Shown piece after piece: positions 1 through 10,559 of a stretch of 64,000 nucleotides of DNA. A program made the translations under genes and the position numbers. Each line of letters begins with the position of its first letter. The stretch's first letter is position 1. Source of the DNA: Welwitschia mirabilis (lineage: Eukaryota > Gnetophyta > Gnetopsida > Welwitschiales); assembly GCA_051453625.1 (NCBI GenBank), contig JBOZIK010000001.1, positions 253,648,749-253,712,748 of the forward strand, in the 5' to 3' direction. The notes under the pieces are model-generated. The model saw only the letters and a list, made by a program, of their open reading frames with translations. It was not told the origin of the DNA and ran no database searches.

Positions 1-518
1 CCAGTTCTTTACTAGCTGGTATTTCATCTTTTGCCCAGAATTCCTTGTATCCTTGCATGTACAAATAGTAAATAAAAACCAGAATCAAATACAATGGACT
101 ATCGTCCACCTTGTCATGGGGACAATGGCTAGGACGACAATCATAGAAAGACTAAACTATAAAAACAACAGAACTCTAGAAACTACAGAAAGAAAATTAC
201 TGAAACTAAGACTGTCATCCTTATTGTCATGGGGACAATGTATAGGATGACAGAAATAGAAGAAAAATTGCGAAAACAAAAACTAAATTTTAAATTTTAA
301 AACTGTAATGCCCTATGTCGTCTAGATGACAAAGAGAATGACATGGTCCCTAAAAGTTATAGAAAACAAAATTTTGTAGAACTAAATCTACCTTAAAATA
401 CACTAGAAATACAACATTAATTCAAATAAATGACCTAAACAAAAAGATTCAAGGTAATTATTTGGTTAATGACAATCCTATTAGCTCCTTGCGGTCTTCC
501 CCAGTAACAACGCCAAAA
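1..518 (-). mobile_element. Leader (5' untranslated part) of Athila-like element A
   Basis: This stretch lies directly downstream, on the minus strand, of a primer binding site and LTR, so it is the leader of a Ty3/gypsy element whose coding part lies beyond the left edge. No coding signal is visible; the short open frame at 53-250 does not resemble a known protein. It holds two hairpin-capable segments (101-139 and 212-252) and one palindrome (317-330) shared with other copies of the family in this window. The same leader layout follows the LTR at 31,242-32,493. Confidence 0.75.
499..515 (-). other. Primer binding site of element A (Athila/Tat type)
   Basis: On the minus strand this reads TGGCGTTGTTACTGGGG, a slightly decayed form of the TGGCGCCGTTGCCGGGG site typical of Athila/Tat gypsy elements (complementary to a tRNA 3' end). 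It starts three bases after the end of the LTR, where the site should be. Confidence 0.9.
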
Positions 519-1263
519 TGTTGCTGTGCAAATTTATACAATCTTGAAGTCCTTAGGTAAACCTGTAAATCATATAACTTACAAAAAACACATACTAGTA
601 TAGACAAGAGTTCACCCGAATGTCATAATCCCAATTAAAGCACTAAGCTCAGAGTTAGAGAATTTAAGGTAGTTTTTGGTATTTTATCTTTTACTTAACT
701 AAAAGGAAATAGTAAAGCAAATCTAATGCAAAACGAAGATGGAATGAAAGTAAATGAAAATATAAATAAGATAAAATTCTATTTAGATCTTAATCCTTCT
801 ATAACAAAGACTAGCTTTTAGCCTTTCTGTCAAAAAGACTATTTTTTATATAATTTATATTAATTAAGAAGAGCATTTAACTAGTTCTTAACTAACATAA
901 ACTATTAGATTTACCAAGTAAAATATGAAATGTAATATAGAAATGCAATGCAAAACCTACTACTAATCAAGCTCAACCTTAACAAAGGTTGCCCTCATGA
1001 TCTAAATAAATCATAGAAATATCACTTAATTATGATTAACTTAAAGCATAAGGAACATTTACAGAATTAAGGTAAAAGAGTAATTGTATTAATCAAAGGA
1101 AATTTACATCCACTTATAATAGAATAACAGCTCCTTAATGGAAGAGACATAGCTTAACACTAAGGAAACCCCTTTATGCAGCTATTAAGTAGACCTCCTA
1201 CCTTCAATCTTCCGTCACAAGCATATCAAGTATAAAATATGATTGAAATTGAAGGAGGGAAGG

Positions 1264-1275
1264 GGTATTTATAGT
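1264..1275 (-). promoter_or_regulatory. LTR promoter TATA box (element A)
   Basis: Minus strand AAACTATAAATACCCC covers this site. The plus-strand LTR at 50,297 has the matching AAACTATAAATATCCCC around 50,796-50,811, so the site is conserved between copies and marks the U3/R promoter. Confidence 0.65.
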
Positions 1276-1397
1276 TTTACAATGAATCGTAACCTTAGAC
1301 ATTCATTAAGGAAACCCTATCCACCCACATGGCCCATTTAGCACTTGTTATAATGTAATGTACTGCCGCAGTGTAAAAATAGTTGTTATCCCTTCCA

Positions 1398-1595
1398 TCA
1401 TCCACATGACAGTAGTGACGATACCACCTTATTACCTTGGGTTATGTGCCCATGTGATACCATTAGCTCCATGGATTCCCTGTGCATATTACCGATGCTG
1501 TCGTCCTGTCGATCATCCACACGTCATAGGGGACGATACTTGGATTATGTGCCCATGTGCTATTGTTAGCTGCGTGGGTTGTCCTTGCATTCATT
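1398..1595 (-). repeat. Tandem duplication inside LTR of element A
   Basis: Two diverged units spaced about 115 bp apart, the first starting near 1,398 and the second near 1,512. Both contain ATCCACA, GACGATAC and TTATGTGCCCATGTG in the same order and end in TTGCAT or GTGCAT. The open frame at 1,358-1,621 runs through this repeat and is not a gene. Confidence 0.7.
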
Positions 1596-1973
1596 GTCCT
1601 CCCTGTCATCTAGATGATTAAGGGGATGATTTCCTATCATTATATGCTACTGTTTAAGTGTTGTGCATGAGCTGTTCCTATGTAGTTGTCTTTATGAGCC
1701 ATCGTCCCCTCTGTTATGGGGATGACAGTGGAAACGACACTCTTCCTAAGCTCCTCAAGTAGCATAATTTGGTCTTCTTCACCTTTAGTCCTCCTTTATT
1801 ATGCTAAATATCAGATCATGCTTGAAATGCCTCCAATTATGCCAAGAATTATATTTTTTCATGATCATCTTATCATCTTCCATAATCAGCAGAATCGTAT
1901 CTAAACCTGTATAAATGTCTTGCAAAAGTACTCCAAATACACCATCAAATTCCTACAAATTGGCATTACAACA

Positions 1974-2087
1974 TCCATTATTATGGAAATCTAGCATATA
2001 CTTATCTAATATCCTATAAAACTACTTAATATACCCTATCAAATATACATAAGTTGGTAGTAAAACATAGCCCTCCACTTAGTCTTA
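1974..2087 (-). mobile_element. Start of 3' LTR and polypurine tract of element D
   Basis: On the minus strand GATAAGACTAAGTGGAGGG (polypurine tract, 2,071-2,089) is followed by CTATGTTTTAC. This matches the polypurine tract and LTR start at 50,281-50,306 (AAGACTAAGTGGGAGACTAT, then TGTTGTAATG). About 94 bp of LTR remain (1,974-2,067), continuing with ATGTATATTTGATAGGGTAT as in the other copies, before the insertion of element A cuts it off. Confidence 0.8.
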
Positions 2088-3439
2088 TCAGTTCTTGATA
2101 AAACTAGGTGGTAAACCATGATTATGAGCCAACTTATTTAACAATAAGAATAGGTAATATACTAAATAAACTATCTTAAAAAGATTTTCAAGGATCTTAA
2201 AGCTACTAACTGAATTATGAAAAATTAGAAAACTAAACATTTCACCTAATTTCAAGACTATCCATACCATCATTTAGGTCATCATTTAGATGATAGGGGG
2301 AATGATGGGCTCCAAAATTACTTTTTAAAAATAGAAACTTGTGATAGAAATTTTTTAGATAATTAATTAGTTAATGTAATTAAAAGCCCTTAAATTAATT
2401 AAATAGTCATGTATAAAATATTACCCAAACAAAATTAGTCCTCATCATAACATGCAAAAAATAAAGATAATCATAAAATTAGATAAAAAGGTATATCAAG
2501 CTGAACTAAAAAATGATATACATATAAATAATGAGTTTTATTACAAAAATACATAGAGGGGTAATAAAAAAAAGAAAAAATCACTTCTCTTATTGTCATA
2601 TAATAAATTCTATCTGGGCAACTGGCTCAGGTGCAGGCAGCGAAGAAGGAGGATGCTCAAGATCAGTAGGGAAACATAGGTCTAAAGATGTAGAAATTAA
2701 ATGGACTATCTCATCACCCTAGACATGTACAATCTCTAAAATATCAATTATCACACTTTGTTGAATAGAAAAAATGTGTTGGCACTTGTCAAAAATCTAG
2801 TCTTTAGAGTGCTGAACTCTCCTCTTAATAGTCAGGACCCTCTGCTTTAATGTCTATGTCCTTTGATCAAAAGCCTAGATTCTCTGGTCTAAGGTCTAAA
2901 TACCTAGGTTCATAAAACCTCTGATGGTCTAAGTGATTGCGGTCAAGAGGGCATGTGGCCTAAACTGCAGATCTCTATACCTTAGGTCGCTCTGCCTCTC
3001 CTCATACTTGTATATCTATGTCTTACAAAAAATGAGTTAAAGTCTAGATGTAAGATAAATGCTACTCATCTATGTATTCTAGTATCCCAAATCATCTAAA
3101 AAGAGTTGAGAGGAGGCATGAGTAATCCATAATTTATAACTATCGTGCCTCAACCATGGACCTAAGTCTCCTCCAAATGAATATCATTAGGTCCATCTAC
3201 TCTTCTTATCTAAATGCTGCCAGTATCTGAAGGTGTGCAGTCATCGCATGACTATCATGAAATGATGGATTGATATTATGGATTAGCCCTTTATGAAATA
3301 CTCTATATGTGGGGATTAACTGTGTGATAAGAATTCTTTGCTTATATATCATTAGATCTGCCAAAATATCTAATGTGGTACCATATTCATGGTGCTTCTT
3401 AGTACCTCCCATGAAATGAATATAAAGGCTCTCAAGCCT

Positions 3440-4200
3440 ATCAAGATCTATGACTACTGCAATATGGGATGGGAGGATCACAATCTCAGGGTTGCAAATG
3501 TAAGCGATGATCATATTCACTAGTTAATTATGAGCATCTAGTAGTCGTTGTATGTGCATAGTGTTATAGAACTCTCTCATCCTCGATACATAGTATGATC
3601 AATGTGCATATGTAATCCAATGTAACTAGAAATCCGTAAGCCTCTAATCAACCTCTTCCTATATGTGGATTATGAAGCCCCCAAAGTGTGAGTTTGAAAA
3701 AGGTTAAGCTCTTTAATAAATCATATAAATTCATTATTCTAAATTATTAAGGTAATTGAAATCCTTTTAGTATTATCATTTGTAACTATAAGGTAATAAA
3801 GTCTTTAATGACTTGAATTCATCATCCTTTTTAGTTTGTTTAGGGATTTAGAATTATCATAAATATGATTAGCATANNNNNNNNNNNNNNNNNNNNNNNN
3901 NNNNNNNNNNNNNNNNNNNNNNNNNNNNNNNNNNNNNNNNNNNNNNNNNNNNNNNNNNNNNNNNNNNNNNNNNNNNATATGGGATGGGAGGATTAATATC
4001 TCATAGTCTTGAATGTAAGCAACTATTATATACACTAGATAAGCATGAGCATCTGATTGTCACTCTATGTGCATGATGTTATAAAACTCTTATGTCTCTA
4101 AAACATAGTAAGACTCATGTGCATTTATAATCTAACATAGCTAGAGATCTATAAGCCTTTAATTAAAATTTAGCTCTATGCAGCTAATGAAATTCCAAAA
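3440..4200 (-). repeat. Diverged tandem duplication within the extra ORF of element D
   Basis: The segment 3,455-3,690 is repeated at 3,977-4,190, after the gap. Both copies contain ATATGGGATGGGAGGAT and encode, on the minus strand, similar peptides ending in ILPSH (IAYICNPEIVILPSH and VAYIQDYEILILPSH) preceded by an EFYN-MHI segment. They are clearly diverged, so this is an old duplication and not an assembly copy. Confidence 0.7.
3877..3976. other. Assembly gap, 100 N
   Basis: Run of exactly 100 N, a common placeholder for a gap of unknown size. It lies between the two copies of the duplicated segment in the extra ORF. Confidence 0.99.
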
Positions 4201-4380
4201 GTATCTCTCGACATGATGCTAGCTATCGTATAGTTAAAGATCATCTGTTTCGAGGTGGTGGATGTGTTAGCTTAGTGCGCTCTATCTTTGACAACATTAT
4301 CGGATTAGTCTCCTCCTACTCTATGGCTTCAGGCTCAGCTCAACCTACTTAGATCTATGCATATAAGGTCTACTTAATTA

Positions 4381-6880
4381 AAAATACAAAAAATTTCATC
4401 CAAAAATAAAAATATACATTAAAATATATCGGATGGATGCGCAATAACAACATCTAAAATCTATAAAAATAAGAAAAATGCTAAAAATATGTCTTGCCCT
4501 TTCTAAAAATGTTAATACATCCTATATTGCCTAAACATAAGAAGAAAAATGCAAAATATAAAAAAAATGGAAAAGAAATTTTATAAGTAGGCCCCACATA
4601 TGGTAAAAATTCAAAGTATTAAAATAAAAACTCTAATCTAGTAGAATCGTAGAACACATCAAACTGATCAATTTAGCTTAAAGGATCACTATTTTTTGAT
4701 CCACGGTTTACAAGAAAATGAGTGTGAAAGATGAAAAACTCCTTATAAAATGTACAATTAATCATAACTTAAAAAATACAAGATAAAATTGAAATCCATA
4801 AGTTTCAAATTGAAGAGAACAAAAAATTAATAAACATACATGAAAACTTGTGTTGAAAGGCTAAAAAATGGGAGAAAATTGAAAAATAATTGGGAAAAAG
4901 AAACATACCTCATTTTGACAAATCTAATTAAATCTCTAAAGTCTATATGATAAATCAAGTGGAACAAGATCCAAGATGCTAGCTAGGTCTAAAGGGGTTA
5001 TTATCTCTAGAAAGAATGGATGAAAATAATGAAGAAATAAAGAAAAATGAAGGACAAGTGTTTGAACCATGGTTATATCACACTGTCATCTAGTTGCGTC
5101 ATTTGGATGATAATCCTAGGATGATTCTTAGAAAAAATTAGACTGTCATCCTCCTAATGTTATTTGGATGATGAGGTGGATGACAAGACATGAAGAAGTT
5201 TAGCAAAAATAAAGATAATCATCCAATAAAATTACACTCTTATATAATCATTAAAGTATCAAATTTTATTGAAAAACTCAGAAAAATAAAAAAATTCAAA
5301 AACAAAAACCATGAAAGTCTCGATGAAGTATAAAAATTCAAAATAAAAGAAAAACTATGGCTAAAGAAATGAACTAACTAAGCTAAAACCTATCAATAAA
5401 AGTTGTGTAAATGTGCCCAAATAAAAAAGTAAAACAAGATAAAGCTTAGAACTCCAAAAGGTACAAAGAATTTTATAAAAACTATGAAATAAAGAAGATG
5501 TTCTTTTTGAATGTAAATTCTAACTAAAAATGATATAAACATAAATGAACANNNNNNNNNNNNNNNNNNNNNNNNNNNNNNNNNNNNNNNNNNNNNNNNN
5601 NNNNNNNNNNNNNNNNNNNNNNNNNNNNNNNNNNNNNNNNNNNNNNNNNNNTTTATAAAAAATATTAAATAAAGAATATGTTATTTTTGAATGTAAATTC
5701 TAACTAAAAATGATATAAACATAAATGAACAACAAGGAAACTACTAAACTATAAGGTCCTATGAAAGAATGAGAAAATGTAAAAATGATTTTGAAATAAT
5801 AAGCTAAAAAAGCAAAGAAAAATAGAATGAAGATGGACAGAAGAAATAAAGATAAAATTGCTTATCTACTCTAAATTCCAACCTAGCAAACTCCCAAGGA
5901 ATACATCATAAAGCTATTTGAGTATAAATTCATGATAAAATATATAAACTCCATTAAGTTCCACTCAAAAGGGCAGTGATTATGGTAATACCAAAACTCA
6001 AGTACTTAGAACAATGAATGAAAAGATCAAAAGCCACTCAGAAATGAACTCCATCCCATAAACACACTTGAATCCTTAAGAGTGAAATGATCAAGTGGAA
6101 ATATTAAGAGTATAGGAAATAAGTAATGCTTCTGATGATACCAAAAACACTACTAATCCTATATCCTTAAAGTTTACTATAATGTTTTCCATGATGAGGG
6201 GAGTGCAACCATAGTCAGAGGAGTAAGTACTTACGAAGCATGGCTAACTAATCCACCAGTGAAGTTTCCATAATTATGAATACTGCCAAAGATTCCTCTC
6301 AGAAAAATTTATTCCACTATAGTAGAATATCATAGTGATCATGTATTTTTCTTTAAGCATGAAGTACTTTCTTTATTTTTCCTTTTTTTTGAAAAATTCC
6401 CACATAATCATACACTCAAAAAGATAAAGGTGAATAAGCAAGGTAAAAGACAAAAAAAAATACTCCTAAACAACTAAATACCTTGCACCATTGAAAAAAA
6501 AGCATAAGAACTAAGGCATCTTCCTTCAAAGTAAAGTCTATAGAGCTGAAAATATCTCAATATTAGATGAACCCAATCTTACGATTGTCAAATGCATAAA
6601 TATAAATACTAATCATAAAAAATTCATAAGACAACATATAAGTCTAGTTTAAAATATGACCAAATGACATCATAACATTCACCAAAGTAATAAGCTAAGA
6701 AAGAACTCAAACAATGATAGGAAGGAGGTACTCCTCATTGAGGAAAACTAGAAAATAAGTTCTTTGACCATGTTCATAATTGTATTAAAAGATCCTTTGG
6801 ATAGTTTCAAATATTATCCATTAACTTTCTGAATCTTCTTAGTTTCTAAATCTAAAATCTCAATAGAGTCATTAGAATGC
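4381..6880. other. Spacer of element D, no gene seen
   Basis: AT-rich sequence between the extra ORF and integrase of element D. I find no coding signal in either direction. At 5,084-5,190 there are further GTCATC/GGATGAT inverted motifs like those in the LTRs of this family. A gap with duplicated flanks lies at 5,552-5,651. Confidence 0.6.
5471..5731. repeat. Gap of 100 N flanked by near-identical 80-bp copies
   Basis: The 81 bp before the gap (5,471-5,551) and the 80 bp after it (5,652-5,731) are almost the same, ending in the same ATAAATGAACA, with only a handful of mismatches. The gap is 5,552-5,651. This pattern fits two overlapping contig ends, or two haplotypes, placed side by side, more than a true tandem repeat. 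Confidence 0.8.
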
Positions 6881-7900
6881 ACTTTCTCTACAAGATAAGA
6901 AACTAATCATTTAGAGGTTAACTTATTATTTAAAATATGTACTCTAATTTTGTATAAATGAATAAGTTAAACTGATTTAAAGTTTTTATAAGGTATCATT
7001 TTATCATATTTGAAATTTGCTTAGGCTTTATGGATTAATTGATGATGTAGAGCATGAGTTCATTTTTCATCAATGTGGTATAATTTGGTTAGTCTATGTT
7101 TACAATTTTTATGAGAGTCCAAAGATTTAGTTAATGAGAAGCACAATAAGAATTATAGCACACATCAATAGGTAAAATACAAACTTTTCTGTACACAAGT
7201 TCATAGAGTGAACAACTAAGAGAAGTATGCCAAGTAGTATGATAACCCCAAAGAATATTATTAAGCTTAAAAGCCCAAGATTTCTTATTAATAAAGGCTA
7301 GTTTTTATAATATTTTTTTAATTTCTTTATTGACATTTTTAGCTTATCCATTAATCTAAGGATGATAAGCACAAGCTACTCTATGTTTTATTCCAATGGA
7401 CAAAAGAAGTTTTCTAAAAAGTTGATTAATAAAATGAGTTTCTTAATCACTAATGATAATTCTAGAAAAACTAAATATCTCAAAAATATGAGTTCTAAGA
7501 AAATGACAAATATTTTAGGTGTTATTTAAAGAAGTAGGAATAGCTTTAACCCATTTATTCACATAATCTATAGCCACTAAAATGTAATGTTTATTATGAG
7601 AAATTGCAGGAATAGGGCTTATAAAATTAATATTCTAATAATCAGAAGGTTCACACTTAAGAATAGGTCTAAGGGTCATCTTCTAAGAATGAATAAGGCT
7701 ACCATAATACTAACATAAATCATACCTTCTAAGTAAATTCAAAAGAATCCTGAAAAAGAATAGATAAAAAAAAATTAAAATGAAGAATTTTCATAGTCAT
7801 TTTCTATTCACTAAAGTATCCATCACAAATACCACCATGACAAAGATAAAGGATTTCAAATTTTTCCTAATTAGGCATACATTTTCTCATAATTTAATCT
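6880..7900 (-). pseudogene. Integrase remnant, element D
   Basis: Minus-strand translation with stops gives the integrase core end: YHP-INGQAKNVNKEI (near 7,385-7,320), then WAFKLNNILWGYHTTW and SLYELVYRKVCILPIDV. These match the conserved YHPQTNGQ-E-NREIK, W---L---LWAYRT and LVYGK-CHLPV blocks of Athila/Tat integrase, in order and spacing. The Gln of the first block is a TAG stop. The enzyme would insert element cDNA into the genome; this copy is dead. Confidence 0.85.
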
Positions 7901-8099
7901 TTACGTATGGTACAAATGTGGATCTATCCATTCATAGTCACCTATTCTATGGAGAAAAGATTTGCATTAATTATAAGTCTAATGTTATGGTGTTTTGATA
8001 GTCACAAGGTAATTAATAATATCCACATACCAAGGAGGAGTATGAGTAGAAGATATAACAAAAATTTGCTTATCCAGAAAAGAATAATCAATAACAGAA

Positions 8100-9400
8100 T
8101 CATTAAGAGGATAAGAAAGATAAGACAAATGATCATCAATACAAATATGCTTTTTTATTTTATCTATGATGGTCAAATTAAAATCTTGCATAAGAAGAAT
8201 CTGTCTAATCTAGCACTAGAATCTTTCTTAATTATGAGGGAATATATATTAACATAATTATTATAAACATTCATATGAAATCCTAAAAGATAATGTCTAA
8301 GCGTATCAAAAGATGATGCCTAATATTTCCTTCTTTGTAGTAGTATAATTCATTTGAAATTTAGACAGAGATTTACTATGATAAGATATAAATTTAAAAT
8401 CATTTCCATATTTTTGACAAGATATCCCATTCACAACAAAATTACCCACATTACACATTAATTTAAAGTCTTTTTACTAATCAGGTCCCATTACAATAGG
8501 AGCATAAGAAATTTTACATTTAAGCCTATCAAAAGCAAGATGACAAGATTAATTCCATTCAAATTTAGCTTTTTTCTCTAGTAATGAGTAAACGAGTTTA
8601 TAAATATTTGAATAATCATGAATGAACTAACAATAAAAACCACATTAAACAAGAAAAGATCTAACCTGTTTTACATTAGTAGGAGGATTTAGGCATTTAG
8701 TAATACCAAATTTTTTAGAGTCTATTCTAATCCCCTCTTTCTAAATATGGTGACCTAAAACAATTCCACTTTCAACTAAAAATAATCTCTTTTTCCAACT
8801 CAAATGTAGACCACTAAAAATGCAATAATCAAGGACTTTTTCTAATCATTCTAAAATTTGTTCAAAACTTTTACCATTAGTAGAGAAGTCATCCATGAAA
8901 ATTTCAATTGAATCCTCTAGCATATCTGGAAAAATACCCATCATAGCACACTAAAAAGTACTAGAAGTAATACAAAGTCCAAAAGGCATGTGTCAAAAAC
9001 CAAAATTACTAAAAGATGAAGTGAAAGTAGTCTTGGCTTGATCCTTACTAGTAATACAAACCTGGTTGTAACCACTATATTCATTAAGAAAATAATAACA
9101 TGCATGTCCCTGAATCCTATCAAGTATATGATTTAGAAAAGCCAAAGGATAATAATCTTTTTTAATTACTTCATTTAGTTTTTAAAAGTCTATGCACATC
9201 CTCCATTTTCTAACTATCGTAGGTATTATCATTAAAGGGCTAACCCACTCACTGTTAGCTATAGCATAAATGATTCCAACGTTCATTAATTTTATGATTT
9301 CATCTTCAATAACTTGCTTAAGGGCTGGATTAACTCTATGTCAGAGTTGCTTAATAGATTTTGCATTATTTGTAAGGTAGATTTTATGTTGGATAACTAA
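8100..9400 (-). pseudogene. Reverse transcriptase and RNase H remnant, element D
   Basis: The RT catalytic block reads EIFMDDFSTNGKSFEQ on the minus strand at about 8,906-8,860, with the DD pair intact. It is preceded by F---MM-IFPDMLEDS and followed by SGLHLSWKK and VLGHHI-KEGI, standard Ty3/gypsy RT thumb segments. RNase H follows with YHSKSLSKFQMNYTTTKKEIL (about 8,400-8,320 in two pieces), the Athila-type equivalent of the Y-SK-L---Q-NY---EKELL block. Several in-frame stops and some loss of frame are present, so no activity is possible. Confidence 0.88.
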
Positions 9401-9962
9401 GATAGGAATGGCTATCAAATCATTATAAAACCAAGTAAATGCATTTACCTTAGATTGAAAAAGTGAGATTAAACTTATTGAGGAAAAAGATTTTTGTTAA
9501 TTATTAATAGTTTATTTAAATCATTATTCAAAAAAATGTATTTTATTCCACTGGATAAGGGTTTTAGATTTAGATTTAAGTTTAGATTTTTATTTTCTAT
9601 TAAATTTTTAGGAAATTTCACTGTCATCTCAGATTATTGTCTGGACATTAGTAGTGGTTGACCACCCTTAAAATGTAAAATTTGAGTTTTGCTCAAATAT
9701 CCTACTTCTACACAGTTAATAGACTTAATTTCTCTATTTCTTAGATTAAAATAATTAATTTCCAAATGGTCGAAATCAAGTTAATTTTCTTTAAAGATGT
9801 TCAAGTTATCTACTTCTAGTTGATCATCAAACAAAGTTAGTTTATGAAGCATTGACCATCTCTTCTCAAGTGGATAATGTTGTAAAAATAAAGTTGGATT
9901 TTTTTCTTCGTTCACACTTAAATAATTTTCTAAATTTTTTTTTGCCACATTAAACACTCTTA

Positions 9963-10280
9963 TTAAAATCTTCTTATTTCTAAATAAAACTCTATTAAAC
10001 TAGTTCTTGTATCTATAATACAATGAACTATTGCACAAAAAGCTCTACTTAGAAGTAAAGGATAACCACTATTATGTTCAAATTCTATCATAACAACATC
10101 AATGGGGTAGAAAGCTTCTTTAATATAAAAACAAAAATATTTAATCACACCTAATGGTTTCTTAATAGAAGTATTAGCCAATTCTAAAAAAATTCTTGTA
10201 TGCTTTATTCTATCTTTCAATCCAAGTCTTTGATAAATGTTTAAAGGAATAATGCTGATACTAGCTTTACTATCGATCAA
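9963..10280 (-). pseudogene. Retropepsin (aspartic protease) fragment, element D
   Basis: An open stretch of 105 codons on the minus strand. Near the start is DSKASISIIPLNIYQRLGL, matching the retropepsin active-site region DSGASISIMP of Athila/Tat elements, but with the catalytic triad Asp-Ser-Gly changed to Asp-Ser-Lys. It continues with LELANTSIKKPLGVIKYF and ends with PLLLSRAFCAIVHCIIDT, matching the family's P-ILGRPFLAT----IDV block. In an active element this enzyme cuts the Gag-Pol polyprotein. The Lys in the triad would abolish activity. It lies between gag (higher coordinates) and RT (lower), as expected. Confidence 0.9.
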
Positions 10281-10559
10281 GGCTTTCTTAATCCTTTTAT
10301 TTCTTTTAAAGTAATACTAATAGTTATTTCTCTTGGATTTTTAATCTTTAGGCATTTTTGTAAAACTAAGTTATTAATGGATTGAGCTAGGAAGACTTTA
10401 CTAGGTATGGTTTATTTTTGTTTCCTCCTATTCAGGTCTTTCCATAACTTAAAATACTTAGGGATTTCTTGAAAAACTTTTGAAAATGATAAATTAATAC
10501 TCAAATTTTTCATTAATAATTTTAAATGATCATAAAAAATAGGATTCATGTTCAATCTA

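Larger units (their letters stand above)
519..1973 (-). mobile_element. LTR of Athila-like element A
   Basis: The LTR starts with TG at 1,973 (minus strand, TGTTGTAATG) and ends with CA at 519, next to the PBS. Both ends match the LTRs at 50,297-51,536 and 31,242-32,493: the start shares TGTTGTAATG plus a following TTTGATGG stretch, and the end shares a CTATACTAGTGTGT-like stretch. At 1,455 bp it is about 200 bp longer than the copy at 50,297, in part because of an internal tandem duplication (1,398-1,595). A minus-strand TATA box lies at 1,264-1,275. It is inserted in the 3' LTR of element D, of which 94 bp remain at 1,974-2,067. Confidence 0.85.
2597..4380 (-). pseudogene. Decayed extra ORF downstream of pol (coiled-coil C-terminus), element D
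   Basis: I do not recognise this protein family. On the minus strand one can follow a reading with in-frame TAG stops, nearly all where CAG (Gln) would fit a Gln-rich helical stretch. The piece 3,520-3,206 is open for 104 codons and includes the segment PSHIAVVIDLDRLES. Further down (about 2,900-2,700) the reading is Lys/Arg/Gln-rich with heptad-like spacing (TLKQRVLTIKRRVQHSKD), suggesting a coiled coil. It ends in a Pro-rich tail (HPPSSLPAPEPV) before a TGA at 2,597-2,599. A 100-N gap (3,877-3,976) interrupts it. Athila elements are known to carry an extra, often env-like, ORF in this position; whether this is that ORF I cannot tell. Confidence 0.55.

Noticed and set aside
7780-8257. Two plus-strand frames and one minus-strand frame
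   Set aside because: Shadows of the pol region of element D on the minus strand; none has its own signature.
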